64,000 nt of DNA from Venturia oleaginea (Eukaryota > Ascomycota > Dothideomycetes > Venturiales > Venturiaceae), in assembly GCA_013176395.1 (NCBI GenBank), contig JABMLP010000001.1, positions 1,984,001-2,048,000 of the forward strand. Direction: 5' to 3'. This document shows, piece after piece, positions 12,201 to 23,438 of the stretch. The translations under genes were made by a program, and so were the position numbers. The first letter of the stretch is position 1; each line of letters starts with the position of its first letter. A model generated the notes under the pieces. The model saw only the letters and a list, made by a program, of their open reading frames with translations. It was not told the DNA's origin and searched no databases.

Positions 12201-12519
12201 TTAATCATCGAATCCCTCCGGAATCTTTCTCGGTCCCGCCGGTACTATCACTCTCATTAGCACTCACTTCCCAAACCAACTTCATCCACCCCTCCACCGA
12301 TGGACCACACGGGACAGGCGCAAACTCACTCGGATACGTCAATGGAATCCGGGGCCTCCTCTTGTCGCCGTAGTATTCTCTGATTGGGGGGACGGTGACC
12401 ATGGAGATTGGACCTAGCATGCCGATGATGCAGGACCAGAAGAGGGCGGGCTTTTCGTGCGAGGACCAGCGGAGGTATTTTATAGGTTGGGCCCAGAAGT
12501 AGGGTTTTGAGAGGACCAT
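12201..12519 (-). CDS. nuo9.5: NADH:ubiquinone oxidoreductase 9.5 kDa subunit
   Basis: Accessory subunit of mitochondrial complex I. The start MVLSKPYFWAQPIKYLRW at 12519 and the single membrane helix (PALFWSCIIGMLGPISMVTV) followed by PPIREYYGDKRRPRIPLTYP match the fungal 9.5 kDa subunit. A small intron near the 3' end (plus 12245-12329; GTGAGT donor, GATAG acceptor on the minus strand) gives exons 12330-12519 and 12201-12244 and yields PIPAGPRKIPEGFDD, the conserved C-terminus. Total 77 aa, about 9 kDa. Reading through the intron gives a non-homologous serine-rich tail. An in-frame open stretch upstream of 12519 (to 12681) is not needed. Divergent from WBP1. Confidence 0.9.
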
Positions 12520-12731
12520 TGTCGTGCTTTGATTGTGGAAAATTCCGCGGTTGGCGTGTGAGGGAGGACGATTGGTGCTGGGTCTGGTATGTTGGAGGTG
12601 GAGGGTCGTGAGAGCTTGGAGGTTCTGAGGTAGGATCACGTGGAAGGGTGACAGGGGGGTTGAATCATACCGAAAGGGCAACGTAGCTCTCTCCCGCGAT
12701 TGGTGATTATTGTATCAACAAACGATTCACG
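12520..12731. promoter_or_regulatory. Bidirectional promoter between nuo9.5 and WBP1
   Basis: Only 212 bp separate the two start codons, so both genes must share this region. Two inverted CCAAT boxes (ATTGG at 12571-12575 and 12699-12703) are visible. CCAAT binding by the HAP complex is common for respiratory genes; a role here is inference. Confidence 0.4.
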
Positions 12732-14202
12732 ATGCGCTGGTTATTTTCGTTTCTGCTGCTATGGCTGAGTGCCTCGGTAAGCGCTTTGAGTGCTACTGGA
12801 AATCGGGTACTCGTTTCTCGAGGAAGCGACTGAGAAGGACAAGTATAGCTCCTTTTGGGGAGATCTGGAGAGTATGTCTTCCCCTAACTTTCAATTGATG
12901 GTTGATAGGACATATACTGATTTTTGGAATAGCGAGAGGATTCAAATTGAGCTTCGAGTCGCCGAAGAAGACGGGCTTGAGTCTCTTTCACCTCGGACAA
13001 CGCGCGTACGATCATTTACTCCTTCTCCCTCCAAAATCGAAAGCGTATGGACCGGCCTTGACACCAAACCTTATCCTCGATTTTATGAAGGCTGAGGGAA
13101 ACATTCTGTTGGGTCTTTCGGCAGCATCTCCTATTCCAAGTGGTGTTATCTCGTTGCTGCTGGAATTGGACATTCATCTTCCAACGGATCGCAACGCGGC
13201 TCTTGTTGATCATTTCAATTACGATGAGACTGCGCCGGAGAGGCATGATATACTCCTTGTACAGGCACCGAAATCGTTGCGACCGGATGTGAAGAACTTC
13301 TTTGCGGGATCTGGGAAGCCAATTGCGATTCCTCAGGCTGTTGGACAGACTTTGGGTTCTGCGAGTCCGCTTCTTGCACCTATCCTCCGCGCATCGAGTA
13401 CCACATACAGCACTTCTCCTAACGAAGAGAGTGTTGAGGATTTATGGGCATCTGGAAAGCAGATTTCCATTATCTCTGCCCATCAGGCTCGCAACAGCGC
13501 ACGCTTGACGGTTTTGGGAAGTGTGGAGATGCTTCAAGACAAATGGGTCGGCGAGAATTACGGTAACCAGGCGTTCAGCAAGCAGGTATCTGGATGGGCA
13601 TTCAAGGAATTGGGTGTTCTCAAGGTTGGACGTTTGGAGCACTACCTCAACGAGGGATCGGTCAAGAACAATGAGACGGCTTTGTCCAGCACTGATCTTA
13701 ACCCAAAGATTTATCGCATCAAAAACGACGTCGTATGTTGTCCCACTCCTTCGGTGTGGCTGATGGCTAACAATTTCAGACCTACATAATCGAAATCTCC
13801 GAATGGTCGAACGATCACTTCGCGCCATATACTCCTCCAACCACCGACACAATCCAGCTCGAGTTCTCCATGCTCTCACCCTTCCACCGCCTCCCCTTAA
13901 AGGCTGTCTCGCAAACCGCAAACAGCACAATCTACACCACCTCCTTCAAACTCCCCGACCAACACGGTATCTTCAACTTCCGCGTTAACTACAAACGTCC
14001 CTTCCTCAGCAACATCGATGAAAAGAGGGAAGTTAGTGTCAGACACTTTGCGCACAACGAGTGGCCGAGGAGTTGGGCCATCAGCGGCGCGTGGGTGTGG
14101 ATCTTGGGTATCTGGGGGACATCCGCTGCCTGGATTGCATTTGTGGCTGTCTGGCTGTGGAGTGAACCTGTTAAGGAAAGCAAAGGAAAGAAGACACAAT
14201 AG
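12732..14202 (+). CDS. WBP1: Oligosaccharyltransferase subunit WBP1/OST48, with apparent frameshift
   Basis: Non-catalytic ER-membrane subunit of the oligosaccharyltransferase for N-glycosylation. The start at 12732 gives a signal peptide (MRWLFSFLLLWLSASVSALS) followed by ATGNRVLV. The frame then has to shift near 12813-12822 to continue LEEATEKDKYSSFWGDLE. Compared with the expected V-V-L-E-E, two bases appear to be missing. Exons: 12732-12871, 12933-13732 and 13780-14202 (intron donors GTATGT and GTATGT). The body matches OST48 (KLSFESPKKTGLSLFHLGQR, AYDHLLLLPPKSKAYGP, EGNILLGLSA). A C-terminal membrane helix (AWVWILGIWGTSAAWIAFVA) and the basic tail KESKGKKTQ are present. Length ~454 aa, family-typical. 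The gene is essential in yeast, so the indel is either a sequencing error or marks a second copy elsewhere. Confidence 0.88.
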
Positions 14203-16353
14203 ATCTAAAGAAGATGCTAATGTGTGTGTTAAAATACCGGGGATTGGCGTCGGCTCTTTTCGGGATGGATGGAATTAAGAGATATTGCCTGTTATCAGAG
14301 CGCGGATATATTGAAAGAGCTTAGCGATTATGTTATTCTTAGGTTTGTGTGGAATAAAAATGGCTGGCCTTTCTAGGTTTCTAGAGAATATACATCCATT
14401 TTTCCAGCTTGAGCCTCCACCCATCCACATGACACAGTCAACGAATTTGAGTGGTGAGGCCGTGGAGAGGCCATACCAACGAGACGTTATGGAGTTCTGT
14501 CCTTTGGCCCTTCACGGCCTCACTCCTCCTTCATGCATGGCGGCCAGCTGTGCGATTGGTGGCCGCTTTCTCTCGAGGGGTCGCACGTCAGAATCATAAA
14601 GAGATGGTCTTACGTCCTTGCCTTTCTTCACCTTATCTGCATCTTCACCACTTCACCGACCAGGTGCCCCTACTGCTGCTCCTCTTTCTTGCCTACATCA
14701 TCCTCCGCCGGCAGTTCTCGCGGCCTCGGAGGAGGACTAAATCATTGGACCACTCCCTTCACATACCCAACTTCATTGCCCACTACATTACCTTTTTTCG
14801 CCTTGTAGCGGAGGCATTTATTGTCTCCCGCAGGATGCAAGATATTTCACCAAAATGGATTGGCTATACGTATTGTGGATACGACATTGACTGGAACAGA
14901 ATTGAGTTTGAACGATGTGTTGAAGGGATTGTAGTTCACGCCCCCGGTCATGACGCTGTCGTTCCGCCATATGCTTCTGCTCACAAACTACTATTGCGCT
15001 ACCCTCCGCCGTCATTGGCAGCTCGTCAGATGGAATTATTGTTTTGTCCATTGGTCTGTTTTCTTGCTTTGCGATGTTCTGACGCGACTGCTTTTGTCAA
15101 TCCCGCGATTTTGGAATGAAGATCATCATACTACCTGTATGCCAATAACTGGGAAAGTCTGCATAGCGTTTCGCTCCTAATTACCTTTGGAATACCAATT
15201 TGCCGGATTTTTCTTTTCATCTAGGTTTGCTTTGCTGGCATCACCTCTTGATGATCTCGCTGGGCTTGATTTGTTGCACGCCGTGTCAGTGCTATAGATG
15301 CCTTTTCTGAAAGAACCATTTTCAGAGGTGAGAGCGCCTCTTGCGGAATTGCTTCCAGCTTTATACTCTCCATCTTCTAGCGAATTTGTCGTTGGATCTC
15401 TTCATGAGAGTCCTTGTAGCTCTTGTCAACGTAAGATACCGTGTCGAAGGTAATCAAACCTAGATAAGAATCCATCAGTAAGTCTGAATTCTTCGGCCTC
15501 AGCGACAATCGAAATTATGACCTCGCTCTAGCATTCTTTATATTTCATCAAGATTGGGAGTGGTTTAACCTGGCTCGTCTGGCAAGACTGTTCCAACAAA
15601 TTCATCTTGTGTTTGCATTTCGTAGTCGGTCATAAACACGTTTTTGTATGTCCCATATCTCCCTCCAACTACTACCCATCCGCCTCGGGCCTCCCTTTTT
15701 CTCACAGCTCTACCAGAGATGGGAGACAGCAGCAGGATCAAGCGAATAAGTCATTTGTCATCTCCCCACGCTATGTTTTGTTTATACAATACATAATCGA
15801 TTTGTTGAAACACACCTCGACGCAAAGTGTCCACAGCCCGATAGCCGAATCAAGATAGTGCCGTTCGAAACAAGCTTTTCAATCTTCTTCTTGCGGTCTT
15901 ATTCGCTTCTTCATACCTCGAAATCAATCCCCCTCTATCGCGATCATTCTTTTAACATTTCTCTTTGGCTGCTTGGATTGATGTTTCTAGGATGGGTAGG
16001 GCTGGGAGATGCATGGAAAGCTTAGCATTGATGTTATTTCAAAGGTGCCGAGAGGTATAGTACCTCTTCTGGACCGGAGTTGGGTAGGTTATGATTATAG
16101 TTAGGATTATTCGTGAGAAAGAAGGGGAGCTTGGGCATAATAGAAGTGAGGAGGAGGAGTATTAGGACTGACGAATGTCTCCTTTGATAGCTTGACACTC
16201 ACACTTCAGGCCTTCCACTTTCCCTCTCTCTTCTTTTTGTTGTGTAGGAACATCGTCTTTCCTTGCTGGAACGAAACTCAACAATCGACTCAAGTCATTG
16301 GAGACCATTCATCTCTCCCATTCGAACAACTCTTCTAAATCAATACAATAATC
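14203..16353. other. 2.1-kb gene-poor stretch
   Basis: No gene can be supported. A 222-codon open frame (14451-15119) begins with GTG, lacks a plausible start and family motif, and is likely chance. Pyrimidine-rich segments occur near 14620-14710 and 15650-15710. No tRNA-like cloverleaf or repeat pair was recognised. It may contain UTRs or an unrecognised non-coding transcript. Confidence 0.35.
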
Positions 16354-16642
16354 ATGCAACTCACCCTCCTCTTCCTCATCTCCCTCGTCGCCGCAAACCC
16401 AGTAGCACAACTCGTAAGTCTCCTCCCCGTCTCCTCATTAACTCTTACTTACCCACATCCAGGGAGGCGGCGGCGGCAAATCATTCGCGTGCCAGCATGA
16501 CCATCTCCACATGAATCCAGATTGCAAATCGGGCGGTTCTGGAGCAGGATCGGCTGGCGGTGCTGGCGGTGCTGGCGGTCTAGCGGCTTTGCTCAAGGGT
16601 GCGGGAGGTGCTGGTGGTTTGAAGGGGGCTGGAGGAAGGTAG
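16354..16642 (+). CDS. Small glycine-rich secreted protein (effector-like)
   Basis: Two exons, 16354-16413 and 16463-16642 (GTAAGT...CCAG intron of 49 nt), encode 79 aa. The first exon is almost exactly a signal peptide (MQLTLLFLISLVAANPVAQL). The mature part starts with five Gly, then KSFACQHDHLHMNPDCKSGG with two cysteines and three His, then GSG/AGG repeats (SAGGAGGAGGLAALLKGAGG). The intron falls between signal peptide and mature region. The family is not recognised. Short secreted Gly-rich proteins occur as cell-wall or effector candidates in fungi. The His/Cys cluster could bind metal; that is speculative. Confidence 0.6.
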
Positions 16643-17251
16643 ACAATTTGTTGGATGGGGCTGAGATGGAATTCTGAATGATGGTGGTTTGGAGACATGG
16701 ATTGGGGTTTGAATGAAAATTAAGGATCAAGGGCTGATAGGATGGTGATATGATGTTTTAGTGGACGTAATAGAGTACGAATGTCTCCTTGTGACATGGT
16801 CGTCCCGTGTACCCAACCAAGCAGTCACGATAGTGGGAAAATAAGCTTACATCTATAGGTCCTCGCAGACTGTCCCGCTTGCACAGCAGTAGGCTATTAA
16901 CAGCCCTGGGGAACACTCCAGGCTCTAGACCTACAATGGTGAAGATAGGCGCGTACTTGACACACTGCACTACTGCACTGCTGATGGTGTGCATATCCCA
17001 CTCTCCCGCTAAACGACACCGAGAAGCTCAAGATGCATAAACACCCTTGCCTGGGCCTGCTGTGGTAGGTAGCACTACATCTGCTTATCGACATGGTGGA
17101 CTCTCATCTCGAGTTTATCAGGAAATTAAGTAGCGAGGGATCGCGACCTCTACTGGGCTTATCCTTTCCACTGCTGCCATTTATCTATTTCGTTTGTTTA
17201 TTTTAACCCACGCGTTCTTTCAACACTTGGCAAGAAAGGGCAAAGGAAGTC
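16643..17251. other. Intergenic upstream of permease
   Basis: No gene seen. The short opposite-strand ORFs (16758-17094) have no motif support. Confidence 0.35.
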
Positions 17252-19253
17252 ATGGCGGAGCTGCGAGATGCTTCGGTAGTGTCTAGCGGTGGCAGGAGAC
17301 ATGCTGTCGACGAAGGCAAGCCCCATGTCACGTCCGTACTGGCGCAAAAGGGCGAGCACGCGGTCCTGGACCATATCGCAGATGCAGATGAGGAAATATT
17401 GGGTGCATTGGGATACAAACAAGAATTCAAACGGTATGGGCGACGATTCTGTTCGCCAAAGACTAATAATTCATAGCGACTTGACCTGGATCGAATCCTT
17501 CTCAGTCTCCTTCTCAGTCCTAGGACTCCTCCCTTCCATCGCTTCGACCTTGAGCTATAACCTGGCCTATTCAGGCAGAGCAGGTTCAGTATGGGGCTGG
17601 ATAGTGGCCGGCGTTCTTATTCAAAGTGTCGTCTTCGGCATGGCAGAACTTTGCTCCAGCATGCCAACAGCAGGAGGTCTCTACTACGCAGCCGCCGTTC
17701 TGGCCCCTGAAGGCTGGGGCCCATTCGCCTCTTGGTGCGTCGGCTGGAGTAATTTCCTTGGTTTCGCAACAGGTAAGCTACAGTAAAACTATCGTGCATA
17801 AGAAAGAACTCAAGCCGGTTTTCACGAAAGCTTTGTGTTAGGTGTATGCAGAGACTTGATAGTCGAGAATTCTTTCCATATGAGCCATCGTTATACAAAA
17901 TGCTCTCATCTTCCCCCACCATACTCAGCTGATATACACCAGGACCATGTAGTGTCAACTACGCCATGGCAAGTATGGTACTTGCAGCAGCCCAGATCCT
18001 ACACGATGACTATGTCGTCAAGCAGTGGCATACTTACCTCCTCTTCCTGTTAATACTCCTCATCCAGGGCAGTCTCACCATACAAGCCACAAAATTCCTC
18101 GGACACATGAACATCATCGGCACGATACTCAACATTGTCGTTCTTGTCGTATTCATCATCTGGCTTCCAGTTGCCTCGATCAACACGCCAAAGTTCAACG
18201 ACAACAAAATAGTCTGGGTAAACATGGAAAATGGAACCGAGTGGCCAATGGGTTGGAGCTTCATCATGGGATTCCTCTCCGTAATCTGGACAATGTCCGG
18301 CTACGACACCCCCTTCCACCTCAGCGAGGAATGCTCAAATGGTAACAACGCCAGAGACTATAATTGATCTGATACTAACAAGACCAGCCAACATCGCGGG
18401 ACCCAGAGCAATCGTCATGACAGGCCAACTCGGACTCTACCTCGGCTTCGCAATCATCCTCGTAATAGCCTACACCGTCAAGGACGTCGCCGGCGTCGTA
18501 TCAGGACCCTACGGCCAACCAATGGCCTCCCTCTGCGTCCAAGTCCTCGGCAAAACACCCGGCCTGGCAATGTTCGCACTGAACATCGTCGCTCAATTCT
18601 TCGTCGGTCAGGGATGTACCATCGCCTCCTCCCGCGTCATCTTCGCATACTCCCGCGACGGCGCGATTCCCGGTTCACGCTGGTGGAAACAGGTGAATAG
18701 ACATACTCGTACACCTGTGAATAGTGTTTGGTTTGTCCTCTCTATTGGGGCGTTGTTGGGTCTTCTTGCGTTTGCTTCCCCGGTTGCTATTGGGGCTGTT
18801 TTTTCTATTGGGGCGATTGGACAGTATATTGCTTTCGTCACGCCTCTCGGGCTGAAACTTTTCTGCGCAGGCGATAAATTCAAACCCGGTCCTTGGAATT
18901 TGGGGAAGTGGTCGCGGCCTGTTAGTGCTGTTGCTGTGGGATGGCTGCTCCTCATCATCCCAGCTTTGTGTTTCCCCTCTGTCAAGGGCGCAGATCTAAA
19001 TGCGCTGACGATGAATTATACCTGTCTGATCTATGGCGGAAGTGTAAGTTCTCTTTCTTTCTGTGATTAACTAGTCAAAGCTGATGTTTCTTAGATGCTT
19101 TTCGCCCTTACATACTATGCCGTTTCTGCTCGATATTGGTTCAAGGGACCACTCGTAAATGTTGAACATATGATCCATGGTGTCAATGCTGATAGAGAGG
19201 TAAGTGGACATCATAGCGCAGAGAACGTCCGATTTGGCGAGAAGACAGATTGA
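17252..19253 (+). CDS. APC-superfamily amino acid/choline (GABA-type) permease
   Basis: Polytopic plasma-membrane transporter of the fungal amino-acid/choline group (UGA4/HNM1-like). Exons: 17252-17433, 17477-17772, 17943-18341, 18388-19043, 19095-19253. All joins keep frame (EFKR-DLTWIESFSVSFSVL, FATG-PCSVNYAMASMVL, EECSN-ANIAGPRAIVMTGQ). A soluble N-terminus precedes ~12 hydrophobic segments. Motifs include GWIVAGVLIQSVVFGMAELC, SMPTAGGLYYAAAVLAPEGW and TMSGYDTPFHLSEECSNANI, the last a conserved signature in this group. The C-terminus is short (ADREVSGHHSAENVRFGEKT). Substrate cannot be fixed from sequence; GABA, choline, or other amines are possible. A GTAAGT at 19201 could allow an alternative 3' splice form. 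Confidence 0.88.
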
Positions 19254-19734
19254 GAGGCACGCCGTGATCTTTTCGAAATCAAAGTATGTACAGTCCGCGA
19301 AAGATCCAATTACCACCATGCTCTTCTTAACCCACTATGAACTACCCCCGCTCAATCTCTCTGGATTTCGAGTATTTTAAAGTCGCCAGAAACCGGATCA
19401 TCTTCTCATCGCGGTCCAGATGACCGCCAAAATGCGCATCCTCAGTTCCTTGCCCCGCTCAAAGTGCAGAGAAATAAAATTGCCGTCTACAACAGAAATT
19501 CGTATAGATAAATTTCTGGCAAAGTGGTTTCTGAAAGTTGCTAGGAGTTTATCGATGACGATTATCAGTTAGTAAAGTTTGAGCACCAAGCTACTTCTGT
19601 AACCTTTGGGGCGTGGGAGGGCGACCAACTCATAAAACCACATTGTCGCAAGGATATTGGAGCAGTTAGAGGCATTAGGAACGCGAATGGACGGATAGTG
19701 AAAGTTTGTTGTTACACTTTTCATTCTACTGACC
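19254..19734. other. Intergenic with hairpin repeat
   Basis: Between the permease stop and the SDR stop (convergent). It contains one clear palindromic element (19507-19553) and a possible degenerate one around 19358-19395 (ctctggattt ... aaagtcgccaga). No gene. Confidence 0.5.
19507..19553. repeat. TTTCTGGC hairpin element, copy A
   Basis: Left arm GATAAATTTCTGGCAA (19507-19522) and right arm TTGCTAGGAGTTTATC (19538-19553) pair at 13 of 16 positions. The three mismatches are all transitions. The element lies 3' of the SDR pseudogene. Confidence 0.6.
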
Positions 19735-20665
19735 TTACTGAACCCACCCTTTTGCGGCCAATTTTTCATGGGCCGCAGTAATGGCAATCTGAGCATTGGA
19801 GCCCCGCATTCCTGTGGCATCTATGCCGGGCCCAGGGTTATTAAACATAGGTACAACCCTTTCATGGCTCTGTCCAACCTTCAAAATCGTACCGCCAACA
19901 AGCTCAGGGTCCTCCACCAGTCTCAGCATTTGCTCAGCGATCTGCTCGGGTGTGATCCACATATCCGTCTCTTCGTTGACCCATTGCAACTTATCAGGAT
20001 TGTCAGTGAACAGCGGTGTTTTGACCAATCCAGGTGCCACCGCGTTGACTCGAATGCCATTGCTACCGTCAAGTTCGGCGAGCGAGTGGGTGAGGCGCTG
20101 ATGCCGTGTTTGGATACGAAGTATGGGGGGACTGCGAGGTTGGCTTCCTGGGCTGCGACACTACTCGTTAGAACCACTCTCTTCGGATTCTGCAACGAGA
20201 CTTTATCCTTGGGATCGGCGGGGTTGAGGAAATGCGAAATGGCGATTTGCGTTGCGCGAATGGGATGGTTCAAATTGATATCCAGTGTTTTTTTAGCTGT
20301 TGCCATCTTTTGTATCCTTTGATACTGGATCGCCAGGTGGGTACCAAAAACTACTCCATGGAGGCTCGAAGACTCCTGCGCCTGGACATGCTATATTGAT
20401 CCCTCCAAACTCTTTGATGCAGGCTTGGAATGCGGATTCCAGTTGTGGCCAGTCTGTGACATCTGTCTTGTGGTAGACTGCTCGAGGAGCCGGTGGAATG
20501 CTCGTCTAGGAGCTTTTGAGCTTCGGGTCGAAGGGCAATATCGGCAATGAGGACGGAGCAGCCTTTCTCGAGGAGCAGTTTCGCAAAGCAGTAATTTATG
20601 CCCGAGCCAGCACCGGTAACGAGGGCTCGTTTGCCTTGAACGGAGAAGGGGGTTTGGGTTGACAT
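19735..20665 (-). pseudogene. Short-chain dehydrogenase/reductase, multiple frameshifts
   Basis: NAD(P)-dependent SDR of the type fungi often annotate as 15-hydroxyprostaglandin dehydrogenase-like. From ATG 20665: FSVQGKRALVTGAGSGINYC (TGxxxGxG nucleotide motif), then, after a frame change near 20490, AVYHKTDVTDWPQLESAFQA. After a second frame change at a TAAAAAAA run (~20290) comes LDINLNHPIRATQIAI with KRVVLTSSVAAQEANLAVPP and YFVSKHG (catalytic Ser, Tyr-x3-Lys). After a third near 20105 comes LTHSLAELDGSNGIRVNAVA, PGLVKTP, then the C-terminus AAHEKLAAKGWVQ. About 300 aa if repaired. All catalytic residues are still present, so inactivation is either recent or due to sequence errors. It is flanked by hairpin elements A and B. 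Confidence 0.75.
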
Positions 20666-22080
20666 CTTCGGTAATTCGTGATATCCAGGGATTGGATATT
20701 GGAGTCAGTTGTGCAACGATCTCTCAGCCTGTATCATCCTCTTCTACAGCGGATAGTACGGAATTCCGACAATGCGGTGCTGTACTTGACATCATGTAGC
20801 GTAACATTATCCAGATGGGATCGCCGACATGGATTATATTTAGACGAGAGGGGAAGTGTGAAGCTGGGCTGGGGCTGGGTTATGGTCTCTCGGTCCGATT
20901 GCGAGATGAATAAGCTGCCCTTTGCGTATCGAGCTCTAGAGCCCAGTGTCGACTGAAGGGATATATTTCTGGCAATCTACTTTTAAGAAATCGCCAGAAG
21001 CTTGTCGATAGCGATCACGGATTGAGATACTGTTCTTATACATTTAGACGTAGGATTGAGGGCTAAGAAAGCGACATCAATTGAAGGCTCCATTGGGGTA
21101 GATAGGTCGAGGGTCCCCGTGTCGGCCTTGGGCGCCATAATTGTTCACCGACGAGTATGCCCCACAAAGAAAGACACAACATTTCTTACTACCTCGCCGT
21201 GTATCTTTGTACCGGTATGGGAGAAAACTACAGTAACAGCCCGCAGTGACAGTCTCCCCAGCAATTATCGTTACTCTGAGTTAACGCGCACCACACTTGA
21301 CAGCTTCCTTGACCGAACAAGATCTGGCAATCCATCTCAATGGTCAAGCCCTCCTATCACACTGTCAAAGATATGGGCTCAGAGTCTGAATCCGAAACTC
21401 GCCACAACAGGAAATAGGACAGTTGCCGCAGGCCTCCTTGACGCCATGTCGGTGACCAACAATATTAGTCCTTTCGATGGAAGCTGGTCCGTTCACACAG
21501 AGGATGGCGATTATCCGAAGAGCACCCATCGATATACTTTTTCAGAAACAAGACCATACATACACGAGGCTCTCCTCGCCTTCTAGAAATTGTTTGTTGT
21601 GCGATCGCTTCTGGGAAAACCGAGTGTTTCCGATACCCAATTCCATCCATTTGCTATTCAGATCTGGCATATAGTCATCGGCTTTTCACTTCATCAGAGC
21701 GTCATGAATCCAAATTCGAGTCTCGTAAGAGGTTATGTTGGTATCCTAGTTTATCGATGTTTACTCTTGACATGGCGAACTCGTCTGTTGTGTCTATTCG
21801 TTCAGTGTTGACTGATCGCCATGTAAGTGAGATTGTCGGCATCATCGAAAAATCCCCCATCCCCGAAAACGACACGAGGATGACCGCTCCCAGAGACCGA
21901 TAAGATTAACCGAGCCACATTCGACATAGATATTTTTTGTTAGTTAGATACCCAAATGCGCGATACTCATAACCGCCCGTTCCTCATCACTCCATGACAT
22001 TGATATGCTGTGCCGCCAAACTTCATGTGCACAGAAATGTAACCCGATCATTTGTGTTTAGAACCGCCAGAGTCCCTGAA
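20666..22080. other. Gene-poor stretch
   Basis: Contains hairpin element B near 20963-21016. A 176-codon frame (21056-21586) starts at TTG and shows no recognisable domain; I do not call it a gene. Nothing else was recognised. Confidence 0.4.
20963..21016. repeat. TTTCTGGC hairpin element, copy B
   Basis: Left part ATATTTCTGGCAAT and right part ATCGCCAGAAGCTTGTCGAT face each other across ~15 bp. The core TTCTGGC/GCCAGAA is perfect. It lies ~300 bp upstream of the SDR start. Confidence 0.6.
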
Positions 22081-22964
22081 TCACCCTCCGAGGAGATACC
22101 CTGAATCCTCCCAAGCGTCAATAATGGGGCGCGAGTATATTGAGCTCCAAGCCTCTACATCGTAAGCCCCGCGAGGGACGTCTCGGCCTTGCACAAGGAA
22201 TATGTGGATGCCGAGAAGCGGGTGCTGGGTTTGCGTCCATGTGCCGAAGTCGTCACGTTGTCTTAATAGAATCGTAAGCACGGGAATTGTATCGGAATTG
22301 ACCTCGATGGTGGCGCTTCGCGAATGGAGGACGATGTCATGGTGATGGTGCCGGTGGGCCATGTCGAGCTCGAGATGGTCAAATTTGTGAGCCAGACGAA
22401 ACTTGGAAGCCAGTTCCTTAAAACAGAGTACTCGCGTTTCAAGCGCATCTGGGTGCGCTAGTGAGTAGACCTCACGATACATGGAGATCTTGAGATGATT
22501 GTGCTTTATGAACACTTCCCGAGCTTCGACACCAATGACGGAATTCGTGGCGAAAACGGCTGTGTCTATCATCTTCAATGTTGCAAAGGGATTTTTTTTC
22601 AGAAGACTTCTCCCCGAGTCTTCCCACACAAGCGACAATATTTTGCATTTGAGTACAAGTTTTGCAAGTTTGCAAGCCCACTTGCGAGCTTCATCTGCTT
22701 GCTTGGGCGAGAGATGCCGTATTATTCGCGCCTCTGCATTTGCAAAGAGTTCAGTGTAAATCATGTACCGGATCTAATATGTTAGTGAAGGCTATTTGAA
22801 AGAGCACAGGCTGTGTATCATACCTCTCGCGGAAGTTTGTCGAAGAACAGGCAGCTCGTCTTTCGACGTGACGGTGCGCCATGAGCAGCTGAGACACCAT
22901 AGAGCAGCTTCTGTTTCGAGCGCTGCAAGAACGAAGGTGGGGAAGATTCGGGGCTGTTGTTCAT
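22081..22964 (-). CDS. Uncharacterised fungal protein with LPRE-type (F-box/2EXR-like) motif
   Basis: Exons 22824-22964 and 22773-22081 (minus strand; donor GTATGA, acceptor ATTAG) give 277 aa from the ATG at 22964 (MNNSPESSPPSF). The join creates CLFFDKLPREIRYMIYTELF, the motif that opens a large fungal family of F-box-like/2EXR proteins. The rest is helical with several Cys and His (HRHHHHDIVLHS) and no known domain. An open frame extends upstream to another ATG at 23183, but that start lies inside hairpin element F, so the downstream ATG is preferred. Function unknown. Such genes are often multi-copy and fast evolving in ascomycetes. Confidence 0.65.
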
Positions 22965-23438
22965 CGTGACGAGTTTTGTGATAGTGTTACGATATACATG
23001 CGAAAGAGGTTTCAAATGTCCTCGAAGGTCCTCATGCTGGTTAAAGGACGAAGTGTTGTAATCACCCCAACTCTCGCAAACGTACCAAGGTAAATCTTGC
23101 TCAAACTTTAGTCGGAGAGCTATCAAAAACGCTTCAACGGCATCCATGTGAAACCAAGTGTGATGAGCGCAGATTTCTGGCATTCTCGATGATAAGTCTG
23201 CCAGGAGCTTTCGGGTCGCCGAATCCGATCGATGGTTCTCCTTGGATCAGATGATAACATTTCTTGTTAAATTGTGCACAACCCAATTTTCGGCATCATT
23301 TCTCGGATGACTTATGTGATGCCAGCTTTTTGTCCTGCCAATCACACGTCTGAGTAACGGCGGGAATCGATCTTAATATTCCGACCCATAGCCTGCCGGT
23401 AGCTCAAAGTCCTCCCCTATCTTACATCGCCGACACGT
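22965..23438. other. Intergenic with hairpin repeat F
   Basis: Mostly the 5' region of the LPRE-motif gene. It holds hairpin element F at 23171-23211 and no other recognised feature. Confidence 0.4.
23171..23211. repeat. TTTCTGGC hairpin element, copy F
   Basis: Left arm AGATTTCTGGCA (23171-23182) and right arm TGCCAGGAGCTTT (23199-23211). It resembles the other copies in core sequence but is more diverged. Its left arm supplies an ATG in the opposite strand. Confidence 0.45.

Noticed and set aside
12786..12829. Intron in WBP1 from GTAAGC to CTCGAG to fix the frame
   Set aside because: It would remove the conserved GNRVLV strand and the end of the signal peptide, so an indel is the better reading.
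14451..15119. 222-codon forward ORF
   Set aside because: Starts at GTG, no conserved motif, no splice support; probably chance.
21056..21586. 176-codon forward ORF
   Set aside because: Starts at TTG and has no recognisable domain.
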